Origin: UBA7960 sp964624065
GTDB taxonomy: Bacteria > Bacteroidota > Bacteroidia > Bacteroidales > UBA7960
DNA: 64,000 bases
Direction of reading: 5' to 3'
Assembly (NCBI GenBank): GCA_964624065.1
Contig: CAZUWF010000003.1
Location: forward strand, 62,001 to 126,000
Shown here: positions 7,665 to 17,147 of the stretch, piece after piece
Layout: every line of letters starts with the position of its first letter
How positions within the stretch are numbered: the stretch's first letter is position 1
Notes under the pieces: generated by a model
Told to the model about the DNA's origin: nothing
Seen by the model: the letters and a program-made list of their open reading frames with translations, nothing else
The model's database searches: none
Translations under genes and position numbers: made by a program

Positions 7665-9531
7665 ATATGATGTAATTGTCGTTGGGGGCGGACATGCAGG
7701 GTGTGAAGCGGCTGCTGCTGCCGGTAATTTAGGCAGCAAGGTATTGTTGATTACCCTTAACCTGGATACCATAGCCAAAATGTCATGCAATCCGGCTATG
7801 GGCGGTATTGCTAAAGGGCAGATTATCAGGGAAATAGATGCCCTTGGCGGTCTCTCGGGCATAGTTACCGACCATACGATGCTTCAGTTCCGAATTCTTA
7901 ACAAGAGTAAGGGTCCTGCTATGTGGAGCCCCCGAGCTCAAAACGACCGGTACCTGTTTTCTTTAAAATGGAGAAATATGTTGGAAAAAATCCCCAACAT
8001 ATTTTTCTGGCAAGATTCAGTCATTGACCTTTTATTTGAGGATAATAAGGTGGTAGGTGTACGCACACGGTTGGGCGGCAACATTTATTCGAATACTGTA
8101 ATTATTACCGGTGGGACTTTTCTAAATGGCAAGATCCATGTAGGGTCCAAGAATTTTGGTGGCGGCAGGCTAGGGGAGGAGGGTAGTAGCGGAATTAGCG
8201 AAAGTCTCAGGCGCTTCGGAATTTTTAGTTCAAGGCTCAAGACCGGTACTCCTGTGCGAGTTGACGGTAGGTCCATTAATTTTTCAAAGATGGAGGTTCA
8301 AAAAGGTGACGAAAACCCGGGTCGGTTTTCTTTCTTGCCTACGCCCCAACTTGAAAAACAACTTGATTGTTTTTTGACCTATACAAACCAAAACGTTCAC
8401 GATATTTTAAGAACCGGCTTTGATGAATCCCCTATGTTTTCCGGCAGGATTCAAGGCAGCGGTCCAAGGTATTGCCCGAGTATTGAGGATAAGGTGGAGA
8501 GGTTTGGCCACAAATCGAGGCACCAATTGTTTATCGAACCCGAGGGGTGGAACAGCATCGAGTATTATGTTAATGGGTTTTCATCGAGCCTTCCCATTGA
8601 AGTTCAATACAAAGCCCTTAAAGAAATTCCTGGTTTTGAAAATGCGGTTATCCTCAAACCGGGGTACGCCATTGAATATGATTTTTTTCCGCCCACCCAA
8701 CTAAGACCTAATCTTGAATCTAAAATTTTGGAGAATCTTTTTTTTGCAGGGCAAGTGAATGGTACCACCGGATACGAGGAAGCAGCAGGGCAAGGTATTA
8801 TGGCTGGAATTAATGCATACTTAAAAATTCAAGGCAAGGAACCTTTTGTGCTTAAACGAACTGAATCATATATAGGTGTTCTTATTGACGATTTGGTGTA
8901 CAAGGGAACCAACGAACCCTACAGGATGTTTACCAGCCGAGCCGAATTCAGGATTTTGCTCAGGCAAGATAATGCCGACCAAAGGCTTACTCCTAAGGGG
9001 TATTCGTTAGGTTTGGCCACACAGGAGAGGATGCGTCGGTTGGAAATGAAGATTGACCAGGTCGAATGCTTGGTTGAATATTTGGAGACCAACAATGTAG
9101 ACCCCACCTTTGTGAACCAATACCTTAATGATTGCGGTTCTGTGACTTTGCCGTATCCTATGAGGTTAAGCAAGGTTTTATTGAGGCCCCAAGTTTCTCT
9201 ACCTGGCCTATTGGAATTCGTTCCTTCACTGAAGGGTTTTGTTGGTCAAAACATTTCCAACGAACTTTTTCGAGAGGTGATAGAAGTATGTGAGGTAAAG
9301 GTCAAGTACCAGGGTTATGAAAATAAGGAGCGAGAGCTTGCCGAAAGAATTTCCCGATTGGAAAATGTAAAGTTAGATATGGACATTGATTATTTTAAAC
9401 TACAAAGCCTGAGCTTGGAATCTCGCGAAAAGCTAAACGTGGCTAGGCCCAGCACCATTGGTGAAGCCAGCCGTATAAGCGGCATTTCGCCTTCAGACAT
9501 ATCAGTGCTATTGGTTTATGTGGGGCGGTAG
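7654..9531 (+). CDS. mnmG: tRNA uridine-5-carboxymethylaminomethyl modification enzyme MnmG
   Basis: A 625-residue FAD enzyme (GidA). With MnmE it installs the carboxymethylaminomethyl group at wobble uridine 34 of several tRNAs. The FAD-binding motif GGGHAGCEAA is at residues 11-20, followed by MSCNPAMGGIAKG (about 46-58) and the catalytic-region motif YCPSIEDK. The C-terminal helical domain for MnmE contact is complete, ending in ARPSTIGEASRISGISPSD. Length is normal. It overlaps ybeY, and its last 14 bases overlap the longest reading frame of the downstream methyltransferase gene. In many bacteria this gene lies close to the replication origin, which fits the parS site just after it. Confidence 0.96.
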   Translation: MLNKYDVIVVGGGHAGCEAAAAAGNLGSKVLLITLNLDTIAKMSCNPAMGGIAKGQIIREIDALGGLSGIVTDHTMLQFRILNKSKGPAMWSPRAQNDRYLFSLKWRNMLEKIPNIFFWQDSVIDLLFEDNKVVGVRTRLGGNIYSNTVIITGGTFLNGKIHVGSKNFGGGRLGEEGSSGISESLRRFGIFSSRLKTGTPVRVDGRSINFSKMEVQKGDENPGRFSFLPTPQLEKQLDCFLTYTNQNVHDILRTGFDESPMFSGRIQGSGPRYCPSIEDKVERFGHKSRHQLFIEPEGWNSIEYYVNGFSSSLPIEVQYKALKEIPGFENAVILKPGYAIEYDFFPPTQLRPNLESKILENLFFAGQVNGTTGYEEAAGQGIMAGINAYLKIQGKEPFVLKRTESYIGVLIDDLVYKGTNEPYRMFTSRAEFRILLRQDNADQRLTPKGYSLGLATQERMRRLEMKIDQVECLVEYLETNNVDPTFVNQYLNDCGSVTLPYPMRLSKVLLRPQVSLPGLLEFVPSLKGFVGQNISNELFREVIEVCEVKVKYQGYENKERELAERISRLENVKLDMDIDYFKLQSLSLESREKLNVARPSTIGEASRISGISPSDISVLLVYVGR

Positions 9532-9563
9532 GGGGTTTTTAATCCATAAATTATTCAAAATAT

Positions 9564-9579
9564 TGTTCCACGTGAAACA
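9564..9579 (+). other. parS chromosome-partition site
   Basis: The 16-base sequence TGTTCCACGTGAAACA fits the bacterial ParB-binding consensus TGTTNCACGTGNAACA at every defined position. It lies 33 bases after the mnmG stop, at the 5' end of the methyltransferase gene; the best start codon of that gene (GTG, 9572-9574) lies inside the central CACGTG. ParB loads on such sites as a CTP-dependent clamp, and they usually cluster in the origin-proximal part of the chromosome. No second copy was seen in the window; parA and parB are not here. Confidence 0.88.
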
Positions 9580-10477
9580 ATTGGAAGTTGAATACATAGA
9601 ATGTTGTCCTTTATGCCGTTCGCACACATTTGAGCGAGTTATGGCAGGAACTGATTATCTGACTCTTTTGGGCGAATTTTCAATTGTTAGATGCCGGAAG
9701 TGCAACTTGCTTTTCACCAATCCTAGGCCGGCCGAAAATAGTATTGCATTGTGCTACCCTGGTTCTAGATACCAGTCGCACAAAAAGTTACCCACTTCAT
9801 TTTTAGATAAAATGTATTTTTGGGTTCAAAAACTTATGCTTCAGCGAAAACGTACTTTGATTAAAAAATTGGTTAAGGTAGAATCTGCTTTGCTTGACGT
9901 GGGCTCAGGAGTTGGAGAGTTTGCAGGGTTTATGCTAGAGGAGGGATTTCGGGTTTCGGCAATTGAGCCAAGTGGATACGCTAGAGAACAAGCAAATGAA
10001 AAGGGATTATGCGTGTTTGAGGATATTGCCCAGTACACCAACTCTGGGGTAGAGCCGCCACACTTAATTTCTCTGTGGCACGTATTGGAACATATGCCAA
10101 ACTATCTTGAAAATCTTTGGAGGTATTATGAAGTTCTCAGGGCAGGCGGGTACCTTGTTATAGCCGTGCCACAATTTGGCAGCCTAGATGCGCGGTTTTA
10201 TAAATCCAGGTGGGCTGCCTATGATCTTCCGAGGCATCTCTTTCACTTTAGTAAGGAAACCTTGGTTGCCTCGGCTCAAAATGCAGGTTTCGCTTATTTG
10301 AAAACAAAGGGAATGCCTTTTGATTCCTTTTACATAAGCCTTCTCAGCGAGCAAAACTCAAATAATAGTCTGGCCTTTTTGCGGGCGCCCATAATAGCCT
10401 CAATATCTAACCTAATGGCCCTGTTAAAATTAACACCTTGGTCAAGCCAAATATTTGTTTTTCAAAAAAAGCCTTAG
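9572..10477 (+). CDS. Class I SAM-dependent methyltransferase with zinc-ribbon-like N-terminus
   Basis: About 301 residues. The N-terminal part carries two Cys pairs (CCPLC and CRKCNLLFTNPRP) that look like a zinc ribbon. It is followed by a Rossmann-type methyltransferase domain with SAM motif I LLDVGSGVGEF and a later WHVLEHM motif typical of Methyltransf_23 proteins. Residues YDLPRHLFHFS near the end belong to the same subgroup. The substrate is unknown. I prefer the GTG at 9572, giving a start MKQLEVEYIECC, over the ATG at 9518 that would add a basic hydrophobic stretch and overlap mnmG by 14 bases. With either start the parS site overlaps the 5' end of the gene. Confidence 0.8.
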   Translation: MKQLEVEYIECCPLCRSHTFERVMAGTDYLTLLGEFSIVRCRKCNLLFTNPRPAENSIALCYPGSRYQSHKKLPTSFLDKMYFWVQKLMLQRKRTLIKKLVKVESALLDVGSGVGEFAGFMLEEGFRVSAIEPSGYAREQANEKGLCVFEDIAQYTNSGVEPPHLISLWHVLEHMPNYLENLWRYYEVLRAGGYLVIAVPQFGSLDARFYKSRWAAYDLPRHLFHFSKETLVASAQNAGFAYLKTKGMPFDSFYISLLSEQNSNNSLAFLRAPIIASISNLMALLKLTPWSSQIFVFQKKP

Positions 10478-10584
10478 CCCCCTGTCTAGTTTTTTGTTTT
10501 TGTTCACCCTTTGGTGCGGTTTTTGCGCGGGATGCTATCTAGTTTTGTTGTAAATTAGCCAAACATTTATCTATTGTTCTAAAA

Positions 10585-13500
10585 ATGGGTTTTCGCATGA
10601 AACGAATTCCAAAAATTGTTTTGTACGCAATTATTGCATTAGTTGCCTCAGAGGGTCTCTTGTTATTCAAAACCCGAACTATCAGTCAGGCTGAGGTTGC
10701 CAGAGAAATTCAGGCCAATTTTTCGAATCTAGATGATAGGTTGAAGGCTCATATGAAGCAATTATACGACGAAAACCCCAAAATTTGGTTAAGTGGGGCT
10801 TTTCCTCACCCCGAGCAGGCAGCGGCCTATCAGGAGATTTTTCGGCGCGAAGGGTTCGCCTTCTTTGTTTATGTAGGGGACAACCTGATTTTTTGGTCAA
10901 ATAATAACGTGCCACTACCGGCAAGCATAGATAACTTGTCTGACAAAGGAGTTCTTCAGCTACAAAATGGGTGGTATTTTTATCGCCTTAAAAGACACAA
11001 AGAGCTCAAAATCATTGGGTTGTGTGGGATTCGCTCGGCCTATAAGTACCAAAATAAATTTCTGGTAAATGATTTTAACAAATTACTTGAGGGTAACGCC
11101 AAGTTGTTTTTTGTTAACGACAAAAGCGATCAAATCGGGAATAAGGTTTTGGATTCAGAAGGCGATTTTGCCTTCACCCTTGTTTCTAGGCGAGAGGGGG
11201 GGGTGAAAGAAGACCGCAACACCGTGGTCACTATTGCCATTATTCTTGCCATTTTTTCATTGGTTTTGTTCTCGACCTTTTTGCTGAGGCGCACTTTTTT
11301 GGGGTTTCGGCAAGGAAAACCAACCAAAAGGTTGCTGACATTTGTTTTTATTTTGATTGCATCTAGACTTTTTGTTTTCGTTAGTGGGCTCCCTTCGGCA
11401 TTGACCACCTCCAAGTTGTTTTCTCCCGAATATTATGCAAGTTCTTGGTTACTTCCTTCGCTTGGAGACCTTTTGTTGAACGTGTTAATTTTTGGGCTTG
11501 CAGGCTTTCTGTTCTTTAAAACCGGACATTATTTAGTAATAAAAAGTAATAACAAGTTTATTAAAGTATTTGCACCATTTTTAAGCCTTGCAATTGTTTT
11601 TATTCTATGTTGGCAGGCGCTATTGATTGTTGAAGGCCTGGTGATAAATTCACGTTTGGATTTTGGGGTAGGATTTGTTTCTGAACTCAACTTGATCAAT
11701 TTTTTAGGGTTTTTTATTATTGGAGCGCTTTTCTTTTCGGTATATTTCTTTAGCCAGTTTTTGGTTGGTATGGCATTTGATCTGGCAGGAAGCCGAAATG
11801 TTTTTTGGGTAACCCTGGTCCTGTTTTTTTTATTTTTTGGCGTGCTTACTGCTTCACAGGTAAAAATTGATCTCCCTGCTTTGTTTTTCTTTTTTTCCTT
11901 GATTTTGGTTTATTTCTTCCAAAGGTTAGTGGCATTTGCAACTACCAATTATGTCGGCATATTTTCAGCGTTTTTCCTTTTTAGCATTATTTCAACAATT
12001 GCCCTATTGGACTTTAACCAAAAGAAAAGTCGTTTGACGCGACAGACATTGGCGCTATCCCTGTCTTCGGACCAGGATCATTTTGCCGAATACCTTTTCC
12101 TCGACCTTGAAAAATCTCTTTTTGACGACAACCAGCTTAGGAATTTGGTAACCAGCAATCCAGCAGAGCCTGATATTGTGTACAGATATTTGCAACACCA
12201 CTATTTTTACGACTATTGGGAAAAGTACGATATTCAGGTAACCATCACTCGCCCTGGCGTCCTTTGGTTTGTCCCTTCTTTAGGTTACGAGGTTGCCATT
12301 GACGAATACTTTGACGGCCTAATCCAGAAATTTGGCGTTCCTACGATCAGCGCTAACTTGCTTTTCTTAGACAACAGTTATTACCCTGGCCGAAAAAGTT
12401 ATTTGTGCAAGATACCAATTGTTGTCAGGCAACTTGGTGAAAAATCTGATTTATTTCTTGTTTTTCTTGAGTTTAACACAAAATTTGGCGTGCGGGAATC
12501 GGGTTTGCCCGAGTTGTTGGTTGACGATAAGGCTGAAGTTTACAGGGGGTTTGAAGACCTGTCTTATGCAAAATACAATGACGGAAAGTTAATACATAAA
12601 ATTGGAAATTTTGTTTATAGTATGGACCTGTCGGTGTATGGTCAATTTGAGGATCTTTTCACATTTTTTGATCGTGATGGTTACGAACACTTACTTTTCA
12701 GGAAAAGCAACAGGTTTAACCTTTTGGTTAGCAGCCCCAAAAAATCATTTATCGAAAATATTGCTCCGTTTTCGTATTTGTTTATAATAATGTTTTTAAT
12801 CTCTATTTTTTTGAGTAGAGATAGACTAAAGGAGTGGCTTCAGTTTACATTCAAAAGAAGGGTTCAGGTTTATATGGTTGGGTTGGTTGCTTTATCGGTA
12901 TTGTCCATCGGGATAGTTGCCGCCTTTTTTCTGCTAAAGATCTATGGGCAAAAGAACCTTGAGGCCATAAGTGAAAAATCCCAAAGTGTTTTATCCGAAC
13001 TTGAGGCTGTATTCGGAGACTTTGGGGAGTTAAGCGAGCTTCATGAGTACCCGGTTAGGGAAGAACTCAGGAGGCTAAGCAAGGTTTTTTTCTCAGACAT
13101 AAACGTTTTTAGTGTTGGAGGTCGCTTGGTTGGAACATCGCGACCCGGGGTGTTTGAGGCAGGACTAATTGGCAATATGATGAACCCCCTGGCGTTTTCG
13201 TACTTGAGAAACCTACAGAAAGGCCAGTATCTCCACAATGAGAAAATTGGCGGGCTGGAGTTTTCTTCTTCGTATCAGCCCATAAACAATCGGTATGGCG
13301 AACTTATTGGCTATCTTAATCTCCCATATTTTGCAAAGGAGAGCCAGTTTCGCAACGAAATATCCTTGTTCGTGCTCGCTTTTATCAACATCATTACCAT
13401 CCTTTTAATGATTTCGCTCATAGTTGCCTTGGTTGCCTCAAGCTACGTTACCGCTCCCCTTCAGGTAATAAAGGACAACATCTCAAAATTACAGTTGGGT

Positions 13501-14289
13501 ACTGCCAACAAGAAACTTAAGTGGAAACGCAAGGATGAAATCGGACAATTGGTTTTTGAGTACAACAGGATGATTGACGAACTCGAACGAAGCGCCGATT
13601 TGTTGGCCAGGAGCGAAAGGGAGTCTGCTTGGCGCGAAATGGCAAAACAAGTGGCCCATGAAATCAAGAACCCGCTAACACCAATGCGACTAAATGTTCA
13701 GTATTTGGAAAGGGCTTACAACGACAATGTACCCGACTGGGACCAAAGGCTTGAGAGATTTTCGAAGTCAATGATTGAACAAATTGACAACCTCTCAGTA
13801 ATCGCCACCGAGTTCTCGGACTTTGCCCAAATGCCCGCTGGTATTAGGAATGAAATTGACCTTCTGACATTTATTCCAGAAATAATGGAGCTTTTTAACA
13901 ATATGGACCGGGTAAACATTGATACGGACTTTTCAAAAACAAATAGGCAGTTAATTGTAGCTGCGGACAAAAACCAAATTTCACGAGTTTTTTACAATTT
14001 GGTTAATAACGCAATCCAAGCCTATCCAAAGGACGAGAAGGCATATGTAAAAATTTGGGCAGGAGAGGAGAATGGGTTCGCAAAATGCTCGGTTTCAGAT
14101 TTTGCCGGTGGTATCCCTGAGGATCTAAAGGAGAGTATTTTCAACCCTTACTTCACCACCAAAACCAGCGGAATGGGACTTGGGCTATCAATCGTAAAAA
14201 GCATTGTTGAAAGCCACGGTGGAGTTGTTTCGTTTGACTCAGCCCCGGGAAAAGAAACTACCTTTTGTTTTACTTTACCACTGCATTAG
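10585..14289 (+). CDS. Large NtrY-like membrane sensor histidine kinase
   Basis: A 1234-residue histidine kinase. One N-terminal helix (about 10-27) is followed by an extracytoplasmic sensor region. Then come a cluster of about eight membrane helices (roughly 215-490), a second extracytoplasmic domain, another helix (about 730-750), one near 770-795, and a last one near 930-955. The cytoplasmic part holds HAMP (about 955-1005), a dimerisation helix with phosphorylatable His1025 in VAHEIKNPLTP, and a HATPase domain with NLVNNAIQAYP (N box), FAGGIP (G1), FNPYFTTKTSGMGLGL (F/G2) and a complete end. The HisKA-HATPase part resembles NtrY. No response regulator lies next to it. An ATG 12 bases downstream is an alternative start. 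Confidence 0.88.
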   Translation: MGFRMKRIPKIVLYAIIALVASEGLLLFKTRTISQAEVAREIQANFSNLDDRLKAHMKQLYDENPKIWLSGAFPHPEQAAAYQEIFRREGFAFFVYVGDNLIFWSNNNVPLPASIDNLSDKGVLQLQNGWYFYRLKRHKELKIIGLCGIRSAYKYQNKFLVNDFNKLLEGNAKLFFVNDKSDQIGNKVLDSEGDFAFTLVSRREGGVKEDRNTVVTIAIILAIFSLVLFSTFLLRRTFLGFRQGKPTKRLLTFVFILIASRLFVFVSGLPSALTTSKLFSPEYYASSWLLPSLGDLLLNVLIFGLAGFLFFKTGHYLVIKSNNKFIKVFAPFLSLAIVFILCWQALLIVEGLVINSRLDFGVGFVSELNLINFLGFFIIGALFFSVYFFSQFLVGMAFDLAGSRNVFWVTLVLFFLFFGVLTASQVKIDLPALFFFFSLILVYFFQRLVAFATTNYVGIFSAFFLFSIISTIALLDFNQKKSRLTRQTLALSLSSDQDHFAEYLFLDLEKSLFDDNQLRNLVTSNPAEPDIVYRYLQHHYFYDYWEKYDIQVTITRPGVLWFVPSLGYEVAIDEYFDGLIQKFGVPTISANLLFLDNSYYPGRKSYLCKIPIVVRQLGEKSDLFLVFLEFNTKFGVRESGLPELLVDDKAEVYRGFEDLSYAKYNDGKLIHKIGNFVYSMDLSVYGQFEDLFTFFDRDGYEHLLFRKSNRFNLLVSSPKKSFIENIAPFSYLFIIMFLISIFLSRDRLKEWLQFTFKRRVQVYMVGLVALSVLSIGIVAAFFLLKIYGQKNLEAISEKSQSVLSELEAVFGDFGELSELHEYPVREELRRLSKVFFSDINVFSVGGRLVGTSRPGVFEAGLIGNMMNPLAFSYLRNLQKGQYLHNEKIGGLEFSSSYQPINNRYGELIGYLNLPYFAKESQFRNEISLFVLAFINIITILLMISLIVALVASSYVTAPLQVIKDNISKLQLGTANKKLKWKRKDEIGQLVFEYNRMIDELERSADLLARSERESAWREMAKQVAHEIKNPLTPMRLNVQYLERAYNDNVPDWDQRLERFSKSMIEQIDNLSVIATEFSDFAQMPAGIRNEIDLLTFIPEIMELFNNMDRVNIDTDFSKTNRQLIVAADKNQISRVFYNLVNNAIQAYPKDEKAYVKIWAGEENGFAKCSVSDFAGGIPEDLKESIFNPYFTTKTSGMGLGLSIVKSIVESHGGVVSFDSAPGKETTFCFTLPLH

Positions 14290-14293
14290 GTCT

Positions 14294-15622
14294 ATGAAAA
14301 TGAGAATCACCTCATTGGTTGTTTTTTTGTTTTTTTGGAGCCCTTCAATCCGTCCTCAAAGGTTGTATTTTCCTCCAGTCGACAACCCAGTTTGGCAAAC
14401 CAAAACAATTGCCGAAATGGGATGGTGCCAAGGGCCGGTCGATGAACTCCTGAATTTTTTGGAACAAAATCAAACCAAGGCGTTTATTCTTTTACACAAC
14501 GGAAAAATTGTTGTAGAACATTACTTTGGCACGCACCAACAAAACACATTGTGGTATTGGGCTTCTGCAGGAAAATCGCTCGTGGCGCTTCTTACCGGAA
14601 TCGCGCAAGAAAAGGGATTTTTGTGTATTTCGGATACAACTTCTAACATTATTGGCTCCGGATGGACTTCTTGCACGCCAGAGGAAGAAGAGAAAATTAC
14701 TGTTTTGCATCACTTAACTATGACATCGGGGTTAGATGATGGGGTCTCAGACAATCATTGCACTGAGCCAGGTTGTCTTTTATTCAAAGCAAATTCAGGG
14801 ACTCGATGGGCATACCATAATGCTCCATATACTTTACTAGAAAGTGTTTTGGCAAGTGCAACCAACCTGAACCTTAACCAGATTGTCAACAATTGGCTTA
14901 AGGTACAAACTGGAATGACCGGGATGTTTGTTAAACAAGGTTACAACAATGTGTTTTTTAGCAATGCAAGGAGTATGGCAAGGTTTGGCTTACTGGTGCT
15001 AAATAATGGAAATTGGAACGGGGCAAATGTGCTTTCTGACTCAGACTTCTTCTCACAAATGGTTAACACTTCACAAAACCTGAACAAATCCTATGGGTAC
15101 CTATGGTGGCTAAATGGCAAGGAGTCGCATATGTTGCCAGGGTTACAATTTACTATAAATGGACCGCTTTTTCCCGATGCCCCCCAAGACGCCATTGTTG
15201 CTGCAGGAAAGAACGGCCAGTTCGTAAATGTGGCTCCAAGTCAAGGAATCGTGTGGATTAGAATGGGCAATTCTCCCGATAACCTCCCAGTTCCCTTTTT
15301 GCTTAACAATCAGATATGGCAAAGGGTAAACAACCTGACCTGCTCCACCGGCCAGAACCATTATCATCAAAGTACTGGCCAGACAGAGATATTTCCCATC
15401 CCCGCAGCCGATGTCATTGGGATCAAATCAACCAAATCCATAATGAGGATTCGTATTGCTAACATTAAGGGACAAACCGTAATAGAACACGTTCTTGATA
15501 GGACCTCCAGTTCAGGCATTACAGAAGTCTACGTGAAAGACCTTATGGCAGGTTCGTATTTTGCCGTCATTTATTATTATTCGGGTGAGGTTGAAGTAAA
15601 AAAATTTCTAAAGGCATTGTAG
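14294..15622 (+). CDS. Secreted serine hydrolase (beta-lactamase/DD-peptidase fold) with type A T9SS sorting domain
   Basis: A 442-residue protein with a signal peptide (1-20). Its serine hydrolase domain has the nucleophile Ser91 and Lys94 in WASAGKSL, and the YHN motif in WAYHNAPY supplies the Tyr and Asn of class C beta-lactamases and DD-peptidases. The third motif is less clear. The last 80 residues, beginning TEIFPIPAADVIG, form a type A C-terminal domain that directs export through the type IX system and ends with a basic strand EVKKFLKAL. The ATG at 14294 is used because it opens the signal peptide; an earlier in-frame start would lie inside the kinase gene. Likely role: surface-bound or released esterase or peptidase. 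Confidence 0.85.
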   Translation: MKMRITSLVVFLFFWSPSIRPQRLYFPPVDNPVWQTKTIAEMGWCQGPVDELLNFLEQNQTKAFILLHNGKIVVEHYFGTHQQNTLWYWASAGKSLVALLTGIAQEKGFLCISDTTSNIIGSGWTSCTPEEEEKITVLHHLTMTSGLDDGVSDNHCTEPGCLLFKANSGTRWAYHNAPYTLLESVLASATNLNLNQIVNNWLKVQTGMTGMFVKQGYNNVFFSNARSMARFGLLVLNNGNWNGANVLSDSDFFSQMVNTSQNLNKSYGYLWWLNGKESHMLPGLQFTINGPLFPDAPQDAIVAAGKNGQFVNVAPSQGIVWIRMGNSPDNLPVPFLLNNQIWQRVNNLTCSTGQNHYHQSTGQTEIFPIPAADVIGIKSTKSIMRIRIANIKGQTVIEHVLDRTSSSGITEVYVKDLMAGSYFAVIYYYSGEVEVKKFLKAL

Positions 15623-16024
15623 TAAGGGAGTTTTTCTTAAACATTTGGGTAATAATTACAATCAAACCCTCAAACTTTTGAAAAGAATTGCCGCAAATAA
15701 GATCAAACAGGCTCCAAACCTTTTTTTCGAAAAAAAGCACCTCCAGCAAAACCAGACAATACCCTTAATTGGTATCCCGAACTAGTGAATTGACTGTAAC
15801 CAATGGTTAATTCCATTGCATTTTCCACCATTTTGCCTGCCGCACAACCTCTTCCACGCAAGCCCGAAGCCTCTGGGGCAGCAACCGCACCGCAAAAACA
15901 AACCCAATCCAGCCTTTCGAAATCTCTTTTAGGGTTTGCTCGCCAGGTAATTTTAAGGTTGGAAAAATTTGAGCGCCTTATACTAATTATTCCTAGCGGT
16001 TTTCTGGAAGAAATGCAAAATGTA
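15623..16024. other. Unassigned stretch with an 18-base perfect palindrome
   Basis: No gene is recognised between the convergent serine hydrolase and butyrate kinase genes. Open frames of 118 (minus) and 88 (plus) codons overlap each other and match no family I know. At 15720-15737 there is a perfect palindrome of C, seven T, CG, seven A, G. It could act as a two-way terminator between the convergent genes, although its stem is only A/T. Confidence 0.4.
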
Positions 16025-17101
16025 TTATTTGTAAATTCTTGGCTCCTCTTCTCCCTCAAAAACCCTTAGCCCGTTCATTGCCAAGGCCTTCATTTCGTCC
16101 TCACCCGGGTACACAAAAATTGGAGCAATGTGTTTTACCCGCTCCGAAATTGCATCCACCGCAGGCTTTCCATAGGCCATTCCCCCTGTGAGCAAAATGG
16201 CGTCCACTTCGCCTTTAAGGGCTGCTGACATAGCTCCAATTTCCTTGGCCACCTGATAGCACAAGGCATCTTGTATGATTGCTGAATGCGAATCGCCGTC
16301 TTTGGCTCTTGTCTCCACCACGTAGGCATCATTGGTCCCGAGATAGGCAACATACCCCCCTTTGCCGGTAATCATTTTCCTTATGTCGCTTTGAGTGTAC
16401 TTGCCACTGAAGCATAAGTCAACAAGAGCGCCCACCGGCAATGTTCCGCTTCTCTCAGGCGAGAAGGGACCCTCGCCGTCAAGGGCTTGATTTACGTCGA
16501 TTACCCTTCCCTTGCAGTGGGCACCAACGCTTATTCCCCCGCCAAGGTGAGCAACGATAAGATTCAATTCCTCGTAGGCCGCCGAACAAGACTTGGCGTG
16601 TTGCCTTGCAATAGCTTTTTGGTTGAGTGCATGAAAAATTGAAACCCGCTCAAACAAAGGATGCCCGGAAATTCTTGCGATGGGATCGAGTTCATCCACA
16701 ACCACAGGGTCTGCAATGAATGCCCTTGCCGAAGGGAGCGATTTTGCGATATCGTGAGCGATTAACCCCCCCAGATTTGATGCGTGCTGGCCTTGAATCC
16801 CCACCTTTAGGTCGGCAATCATTGCTTCGTTTACCTCGTAAACACCCGATGGAATTGGCTTTACAAGGCCGCCGCGGCCAACAATAATTGCAATTAAACG
16901 AATATTTATTTCGGCTGCTTTTAACTCTGATAGAATAATATCTTTTCGGTATTCGTATTGATCTGTTATTTTTTCATAGCACTCAAGATCCTCTGCCGAA
17001 TGCTTTATGCTTTTGAGGAAAACTTCCTTGTTTCCGCTGAACACTGCAATTTTTGTGGAAGTAGAGCCAGGATTTATGGCAAGGATTAGTTCTCTTTTCA
17101 T
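16025..17101 (-). CDS. buk: Butyrate kinase
   Basis: A 358-residue enzyme of the acetokinase family (ASKHA fold) that interconverts butyryl phosphate plus ADP with butyrate plus ATP. The phosphate-binding start LAINPGSTSTKIAVF, the NLGGLIAHD segment, the VAHLGGGISVGAH adenosine-region motif and the late ILLTGGMAYG are all diagnostic of Buk rather than AckA. It follows ptb after 46 bases on the same strand, which gives the complete Ptb-Buk route. That route either ends butyrate (or branched-chain acid) fermentation or activates short-chain acids. Confidence 0.94.
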   Translation of the reverse strand: MKRELILAINPGSTSTKIAVFSGNKEVFLKSIKHSAEDLECYEKITDQYEYRKDIILSELKAAEINIRLIAIIVGRGGLVKPIPSGVYEVNEAMIADLKVGIQGQHASNLGGLIAHDIAKSLPSARAFIADPVVVDELDPIARISGHPLFERVSIFHALNQKAIARQHAKSCSAAYEELNLIVAHLGGGISVGAHCKGRVIDVNQALDGEGPFSPERSGTLPVGALVDLCFSGKYTQSDIRKMITGKGGYVAYLGTNDAYVVETRAKDGDSHSAIIQDALCYQVAKEIGAMSAALKGEVDAILLTGGMAYGKPAVDAISERVKHIAPIFVYPGEDEMKALAMNGLRVFEGEEEPRIYK

Positions 17102-17147
17102 CTTTTTCTTAGATATTTTCTGTTCGATTCAAAATAAGGTTTTAGAT

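Noticed and set aside
15703..16069. 118-codon (minus) and 88-codon (plus) open frames after buk
   Set aside because: They overlap each other and the buk end, lack known motifs, and cannot be told from chance; described only as an unassigned region.
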